A stretch of DNA of 37,640 nucleotides from an uncultured Saprospiraceae bacterium (GTDB taxonomy: Bacteria; Bacteroidota; Bacteroidia; Chitinophagales; Saprospiraceae), in NCBI GenBank assembly GCA_937921555.1, contig CAKZUV010000193.1, positions 1 to 37,640 of the forward strand, in the 5' to 3' direction. Below the pieces are notes generated by a model, which did not search any database, had not been told where the DNA came from, and saw only the letters and a list, made by a program, of their open reading frames with translations. Positions 33,961 through 37,640 of this stretch are shown piece after piece; the first letter of the stretch is position 1; each line of letters begins with the position of its first letter. Both the position numbers and the translations under genes were made by a program.

Positions 33961-35502
33961 ATGAGGAATCTACTCCTGCTATGCCTGTGGGCATACGCAT
34001 CCGCCGTATTCGGCCAGGATTTTATTTTAAAAAAATTGGATCCATCGATCAATACCAGTGGTTTCGACGAAATTGCCCCCTGTATCAGCAGCGATGGTCA
34101 GCGTTTGTTTTATACCCGCGTGGGTTATCCTGACTTTGATCAGACTTTGGTAGAGTCCGGACAAGATCTTTCCGTTGTCTTACCAAAAGCAGCATACGAC
34201 CAGCGACTGCGCGCAATCTATACGATGCTGGGAGACCGTCCCGGCGGAAAATTATACGAATCTGATTTCAATCAGGATATCTGGGAAGCCCGTTGGGACG
34301 GAGATAGTTTTTTGGCAGATCGTCATCCCGAATATCCGTTGAATAATGCTCTGCCGAACAGCGTTAGTTCTTTCGGCCCAAACGATCAGACCCTGATTCT
34401 GATCAACCAGTTCGTGGAGGGCGGAGGCATGGCGAAAGGATTTTCTACGGTACATCAAAAGAAGGACGGTACCTGGAATTTTCCCGAGTCAATGCCAATC
34501 AATAATTATCATAATTCCGGCGAAGACGTCAATCTTACGATGAGTGGGGACGGGCAAGTAATTATTCTTTCGATGGAACGGGAAGATGGTATGGGACAAA
34601 GTGATCTGTATATCAGTTTTAAACAAACCAACGGAAACTGGACCCGTCCCGAAAATATGGGCAGCGGTGTAAATTCTCCGTGGAGAGAAACGACCCCACA
34701 TTTAAGTACGGACGGACGTTCCCTTTATTTTGCCTCCAATCGGGGTTACACAACGAGTGGCGGCAGCGATATCTACATCCAGGAAAGAACCGGCATCGAC
34801 TGGAAAAACTGGTCGGCACCCCGGAAGTTTAAAGCGCCCATCAATTCGGATGCGCACGACAGTCATCCCTATTTTAATGTTGCCACCGGACATCTCTATT
34901 TTAGTTCTACCAGAGACGGGAGCAGTGATATTTTTATGATTCAAATCAGTGCGCCGGCAAAAAAAACGGTTTTGGCAGCTTCCGCAAAACTGGTTGCGCC
35001 GGCAAAAAAAATAGTGGTTTCAGCGTCTCAGAAAACAGCGCATCAAAAGAAAAACGAGCAATTAAAATTAATGGCTGCTGCCCATCCAGTTATAAAAACA
35101 CCCGCAACAATTGGAGAAAAAATAGCCCTGAAACCCATATTATTCCGGCAATCCACCGCGGATATTTTATCTAAATCTTATTTTGAAATCGAAAGAGTCG
35201 CCGATTATTTGCGTCGTCATCCTTTTATAAAAGTCAGGATTGCCGGTCATACGGACAATCAGGGAGACAGAGATCAACTGTATGGTTTATCGCGGGATCG
35301 TGCGTTGGAGGTAATGCGCTCTTTGGCTAAAATTGGAAATATTGACCCGTACAGAATGGAGGCCGTAGGACACGGGGGAGACTTGCCGGTAGCGAGTAAT
35401 CAAACCGAAAAGGGACGCAGGAAAAACCGTCGGGTGGAAATTGAAATAATCGAAACTGATATTTCAGCCAAAGAGGAGGAGATAAAAGTCGGGATCAGGT
35501 AA
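33961..35502 (+). CDS. PD40 beta-propeller plus OmpA-like peptidoglycan-binding protein
   Basis: Secreted envelope protein of 513 residues. The signal peptide is MRNLLLLCLWAYASAVFG with cleavage near GQD. Residues about 25-330 contain PD40/WD40-like blades with the recurring pattern SxDGxxLYFxS (PCISSDGQRLFYTR, LSTDGRSLYFASNRGYTTSG then GSDIYI, and TGHLYFSSTRDGSSDIFM). An Ala/Lys-rich linker (330-390, APAKKTVLAASAKLVAPAKK) leads to an OmpA C-terminal domain (about 395-500) with RIAGHTDNQGDRDQLYGLSR and GRRKNRRVEIEI, which binds peptidoglycan. The layout resembles the PorE-type protein of the type IX secretion system but lacks the TPR part, so a role in that system is only suggested. It has its own promoter and ends before tatA. 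Confidence 0.88.
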   Translation: MRNLLLLCLWAYASAVFGQDFILKKLDPSINTSGFDEIAPCISSDGQRLFYTRVGYPDFDQTLVESGQDLSVVLPKAAYDQRLRAIYTMLGDRPGGKLYESDFNQDIWEARWDGDSFLADRHPEYPLNNALPNSVSSFGPNDQTLILINQFVEGGGMAKGFSTVHQKKDGTWNFPESMPINNYHNSGEDVNLTMSGDGQVIILSMEREDGMGQSDLYISFKQTNGNWTRPENMGSGVNSPWRETTPHLSTDGRSLYFASNRGYTTSGGSDIYIQERTGIDWKNWSAPRKFKAPINSDAHDSHPYFNVATGHLYFSSTRDGSSDIFMIQISAPAKKTVLAASAKLVAPAKKIVVSASQKTAHQKKNEQLKLMAAAHPVIKTPATIGEKIALKPILFRQSTADILSKSYFEIERVADYLRRHPFIKVRIAGHTDNQGDRDQLYGLSRDRALEVMRSLAKIGNIDPYRMEAVGHGGDLPVASNQTEKGRRKNRRVEIEIIETDISAKEEEIKVGIR

Positions 35503-35562
35503 AAACAAGTGATTTGGAAGGTTAAACACGTACCAAAATAATAAAGTGGCGACTAAAATTGT

Positions 35563-35570
35563 TATATTTG
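35563..35570 (+). promoter_or_regulatory. -7 box of tatA
   Basis: TATATTTG matches TAnnTTTG and lies about 66 bases before the tatA ATG. No clear -33 TTTG is seen. Confidence 0.5.
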
Positions 35571-35635
35571 TTCTGGTACTTTAGAAAACTAAAGGGTACC
35601 TTTTAGATCATTTACATCTCTAAAAACAAGTGAAT

Positions 35636-35860
35636 ATGAATATATTATTATTTGCACTTCCTGGCGGTCCCGAACTGATTATCATCTTATTCGTGGTTCT
35701 TTTACTTTTTGGAGGTAAAAAAATTCCGGAATTAATGCGGGGTATGGGAAAAGGAATTAAAGAGTTTAATAATGCCAAGGCATCTATCGAAACAGAAATA
35801 AAGGAAGGAATGAAAGAGGCGGATAAGAAGAAAATCGAAGACAGCCGTAAAGCAGAATAA
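35636..35860 (+). CDS. tatA: Sec-independent protein translocase subunit TatA
   Basis: Small pore-forming subunit of the twin-arginine translocase, 74 residues from the ATG at 35636 (a GTG at 35630 would add two residues). A short N-terminal helix ([20 protein letters not shown]) is followed by the hinge GGKKIPELM, where the family has FGxxKLPEL. An amphipathic helix ([13 protein letters not shown]) and a charged acidic-basic tail complete it. TatA and TatE/TatB types are hard to separate; the short tail favours TatA. No tatC is in the window. Its likely cargo here is the DctP receptor with its near-Tat signal. A bidirectional terminator follows, shared with ompH. Confidence 0.92.
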   Translation: MNILLFALPGGPELIIILFVVLLLFGGKKIPELMRGMGKGIKEFNNAKASIETEIKEGMKEADKKKIEDSRKAE

Positions 35861-35885
35861 CCCGAAAAAATTAAATTTTAAACCT

Positions 35886-35925
35886 AAAAAAGCTGTCCTG
35901 AAAAATTTTTCAGGACAGCTTTTTT
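35886..35925. terminator. Bidirectional terminator, perfect 40-bp palindrome
   Basis: AAAAAAGCTGTCCTGAAAAA (35886-35905) is followed directly by its exact reverse complement to 35925. It works on both strands, for tatA and for the convergent OmpH gene. Confidence 0.93.
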
Positions 35926-35953
35926 AATGGTAAGTTTATGGATTTTCTTCAGG

Positions 35954-36466
35954 TTACAAACCTAATTTAGCCTTGACGAGTGGTAAAACATCCGTTGCAT
36001 CTTCCGCAAATAATACCACATTGAAGGCACCAGAGTCAAAAATCATGGTAAAACCATTTTCTTTTCCTACTGCCTGTACGGCGATATCTGCCTTTTCGTA
36101 AATCGGCTTCAGCAATGCTTCCCGCTTCTTAACAACATCTTCTTCACCTTTGGCCCGTGCAGCGTATAATTCCTGCTCTTCGGCTGCTAGTTTTTCCTGT
36201 TCAATTTTCGCCTGAGCTGGCGCTAAATCTGGAAAACGCTTCTGCAAATCAGCTATTTTCGCCTGAAAAGCAGTTACCTTATTCTGTAAAATCTTTTCCT
36301 GCTGTTCCCGGTAAGCCTGTAATTCGGCTTCTGCTGCTTTGGATTCGGGCATCATACTGAGTACAAGACCACTATTTAAATGTCCAAACTTCTGGGCCAG
36401 TCCTTCGGTAGTACTAAATAATGCTAACGTTAGCATCAATATTCCAATCTTAAATATTCCTTTCAT
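35954..36466 (-). CDS. OmpH/Skp family periplasmic chaperone
   Basis: Periplasmic chaperone of 170 residues that would escort outer-membrane proteins. The signal peptide is MKGIFKIGILMLTLALFSTT with cleavage after GLA. The mature start QKFGHLNSGLVLSMMPESKA is the family's N-terminal strand, normally [KR]xxYVnsqxilxxxPE. A long coiled-coil arm follows (about 45-120, rich in Glu, Lys, Gln and Ala: EAELQAYREQQEKILQNKVT). It ends with a return strand, the DSGAFNVVLFAEDATDVLP segment and VKAKLGL. It has its own -7 box and shares a terminator with tatA. Bacteroidota often carry two or more such genes in tandem near bamA; this one is solitary. Confidence 0.92.
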   Translation of the reverse strand: MKGIFKIGILMLTLALFSTTEGLAQKFGHLNSGLVLSMMPESKAAEAELQAYREQQEKILQNKVTAFQAKIADLQKRFPDLAPAQAKIEQEKLAAEEQELYAARAKGEEDVVKKREALLKPIYEKADIAVQAVGKENGFTMIFDSGAFNVVLFAEDATDVLPLVKAKLGL

Positions 36467-36541
36467 TTTTTAATTTTTTAAACTGAAGCAATTTTCAGTA
36501 ATGAGAAAATCAGGAGTACAAGTCTCCCGATTATTAGACTG

Positions 36542-36549
36542 CAAAAGTA
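36542..36549 (-). promoter_or_regulatory. -7 box of the OmpH/Skp gene
   Basis: On the minus strand TACTTTTG matches TAnnTTTG exactly, about 76 bases before the start codon at 36466. The -33 region is not a clear match. Confidence 0.5.
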
Positions 36550-36746
36550 CTAGCATGTCGTCAGATTACGTAATTTTTAACAGAACCTTATTAATATTTA
36601 CCCTTGATATGGTAGGAAAAATGACCAAAATGCTAATTTGCAACAACTAATTTTTTAAAATCACGCTTTTAGGAGTATAATATTTCGTAATATCTTACTA
36701 TATTTAGCACTGATAACTAACTTATTTAAACTTAAAAGAAGAAACT

Positions 36747-37529
36747 ATGGGATTTTTCGATTTTCTAAAGGGCCTGTTTGGTTCGGTTAAAGACTCTGCT
36801 GGTGATGTTGCCTCTGGCGCAAAAGGTTTAGCGGGCGATGCATTGGATAAAGCGGGTGACGCCGCAGGTGGTTTAAAAGATCTTGCGGGTGATGCATTGG
36901 ATAAAGCAGGAGACGCCGCAGGTGGTTTAAAAGATCTGGCAGGTGATGCGGTAGATGGCGCCAAGGATTTAGCGGGCGATGCATTGGACAAAGCAGGTGA
37001 TGCAGTGAACGCGGTTAAAGATAAAGTGGGTGATGTGGTAGATGGTGCCAAGGATTTGGCAGAAGGCGCGATGGACAAGGCGGGCGATGCGGTAAACGCA
37101 GTTAAAGATAAAGCGGGTGACGCGGTAGATGGCGCCAAAGACATGGCGAGTGGTGCGATGGACAAAGCGGGCGATGCGGTAAATTCGGTCAAGGATGCTG
37201 CGGGCGACGCGGTAGATGGTGCCAAAGATATGGCGAGCGGCGCGATGGACAAAGCGGGCGATGCGGTAAATTCGGTCAAGGATGCTGCGGGTGACGCGGT
37301 AGATGGTGCCAAAGATATGGCGAGCGGTGCGATGGACAAAGCGGGTGATGCGGTAAATTCAGTCAAAGATGCTGCGGGTGACGCGGTAGATGGCGCCAAA
37401 GACATGGCGAGCGGCGCGATGGACAAAGCGGGCGATGCGGTCAATTCGGCCAAAGATGCTGCGGGCGACGCGGTAGATGGTGCCAAAGACGCTGCGTCAG
37501 ATTTAGAAGATGAAATAAAAAACAGCTAA
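36747..37529 (+). CDS. LEA-like repeat protein of 260 residues
   Basis: Low-complexity amphipathic helical protein. The N-terminus MGFFDFLKGLFGSVKDSAGD could be membrane-binding. The rest is made of near-identical units of 29 residues such as GAKDMASGAMDKAGDAVNSV then KDAAGDAVD. Each unit is built from shorter 11-residue-like blocks with K/D pairs and Ala/Gly, like group 3 late embryogenesis abundant proteins. Such proteins protect cells against desiccation or osmotic stress; here that is an inference from composition. There is no signal peptide. A long frame on the opposite strand is a by-product of the repeat. It is monocistronic with a strong terminator. Confidence 0.75.
   Translation: MGFFDFLKGLFGSVKDSAGDVASGAKGLAGDALDKAGDAAGGLKDLAGDALDKAGDAAGGLKDLAGDAVDGAKDLAGDALDKAGDAVNAVKDKVGDVVDGAKDLAEGAMDKAGDAVNAVKDKAGDAVDGAKDMASGAMDKAGDAVNSVKDAAGDAVDGAKDMASGAMDKAGDAVNSVKDAAGDAVDGAKDMASGAMDKAGDAVNSVKDAAGDAVDGAKDMASGAMDKAGDAVNSAKDAAGDAVDGAKDAASDLEDEIKNS
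36951..37496 (+). repeat. Tandem 87-bp repeat array in the LEA-like gene
   Basis: Copies begin with GTAGATGGxGCCAA at 36951, 37038, 37125, 37212, 37299 and 37386, with a partial seventh at 37473. The period is exactly 87 bases (29 codons). The later copies are most alike and differ mainly at third positions, which suggests recent expansion or gene conversion. Confidence 0.9.
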
Positions 37530-37569
37530 TATTTTTAATTTATTAGAATGACTAACAGTCGTTCCACGG

Positions 37570-37605
37570 GCCAGTTTGTAATATTATATTACAAACTGGC
37601 TTTTT
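37570..37605 (+). terminator. Rho-independent terminator of the LEA-like gene
   Basis: GCCAGTTTGTAAT (37570-37582) pairs perfectly with ATTACAAACTGGC (37588-37600), followed by five T. The dispersed repeat starts on the next base. Confidence 0.92.
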
Positions 37606-37631
37606 AGAGCTTGTCTAAACTTCCATTAATT
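37606..37631 (-). repeat. Dispersed 26-bp repeat, copy B
   Basis: AGAGCTTGTCTAAACTTCCA then TTAATT is the exact reverse complement of copy A at 18414-18439. It begins right after a terminator and ends nine bases before the edge of the window. Confidence 0.85.
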
Positions 37632-37640
37632 GGCTACAAT

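Noticed and set aside
36722-37486. A 254-residue minus-strand frame rich in Ala, Ser and Pro opposite the LEA-like gene
   Set aside because: It mirrors the 87-bp repeat on the other strand. The plus-strand frame has a proper start, a natural N-terminus and a terminator; the antisense frame has none of these.
36951-37496. Regularly spaced repeats considered as a CRISPR array
   Set aside because: The repeats are contiguous with no variable spacers, keep a 29-codon period and are in frame within a coding gene.

Overview
The window looks like a chromosomal piece of a Bacteroidota bacterium, most likely a marine Saprospiria-type member (Lewinella/Haliscomenobacter relatives). The grounds are Bacteroidota-type -7 promoter boxes (TAnnTTTG, once with a well spaced TTTG at -33), few Shine-Dalgarno sites, and typical families: DUF3078 outer-membrane protein, PD40+OmpA protein, bacterial ATE-like transferase, NdpA, MtaB, a giant DUF11/SdrD-B/thrombospondin-3 surface protein and a TRAP transporter. 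The taxon is an inference from gene content; there is no rRNA. No phage, CRISPR array or complete insertion sequence was found.

Layout. 0-5 kb (+): murI, ATE-like transferase, mtaB and an Lgt-family protein. 4.9-13.6 kb (-): glycosyltransferase and LpxD-like acyltransferase (overlapping stop/start), CPBP-like membrane protein with a degenerate active site, polA, DUF3078 barrel, then an ECF sigma factor followed by a 95-aa protein and an MscS-like channel. 13.6-14.1 kb is non-coding and holds a candidate minus-strand small RNA with its own promoter and terminator. 14.1-19.2 kb (+): M28 peptidase overlapping hpt, tRNA-Gln(TTG) with terminator, GT39-type membrane glycosyltransferase, DUF4197 lipoprotein. 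19.2-21 kb (-): HEAT-like protein and NdpA. 21-26 kb (+): TRAP permeases dctQ-dctM, a 59-aa protein with promoter and terminator, a hairpin-rich 500-bp spacer and an EF-G paralogue. 26.4-31.2 kb (+): the giant surface protein, which appears to have lost its 3' end. 31.2-32.3 kb (-): TRAP binding protein dctP, divergent from a MoxR-type AAA+ ATPase. 33.4-33.7 kb: a roughly 307-bp palindromic element. 34-37.6 kb: PD40-OmpA protein, tatA, OmpH/Skp chaperone and a LEA-like protein built from 87-bp tandem repeats.

Functional themes. Many products belong to the envelope: murI, LpxD-like, Lgt, glycosyltransferases, OmpH, DUF3078, PD40-OmpA, MscS-like and the giant adhesin. dctQM and dctP probably form one TRAP importer although they lie 8 kb apart; the binding protein carries a near-Tat signal and the window also encodes TatA.

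The most noteworthy non-gene structure is a set of dispersed inverted repeats. A 26-bp sequence occurs exactly, in opposite orientation, at 18.4 kb and at the extreme right edge. Degenerate relatives bracket a 138-bp MITE-like element at the extreme left edge. A separate palindromic element sits downstream of the MoxR gene. I did not find a convincing new multi-gene defence or metabolic system. The best candidates for undescribed biology are the small RNA, the folded repeat elements, the structured spacer before the EF-G paralogue, and the solitary MoxR ATPase.
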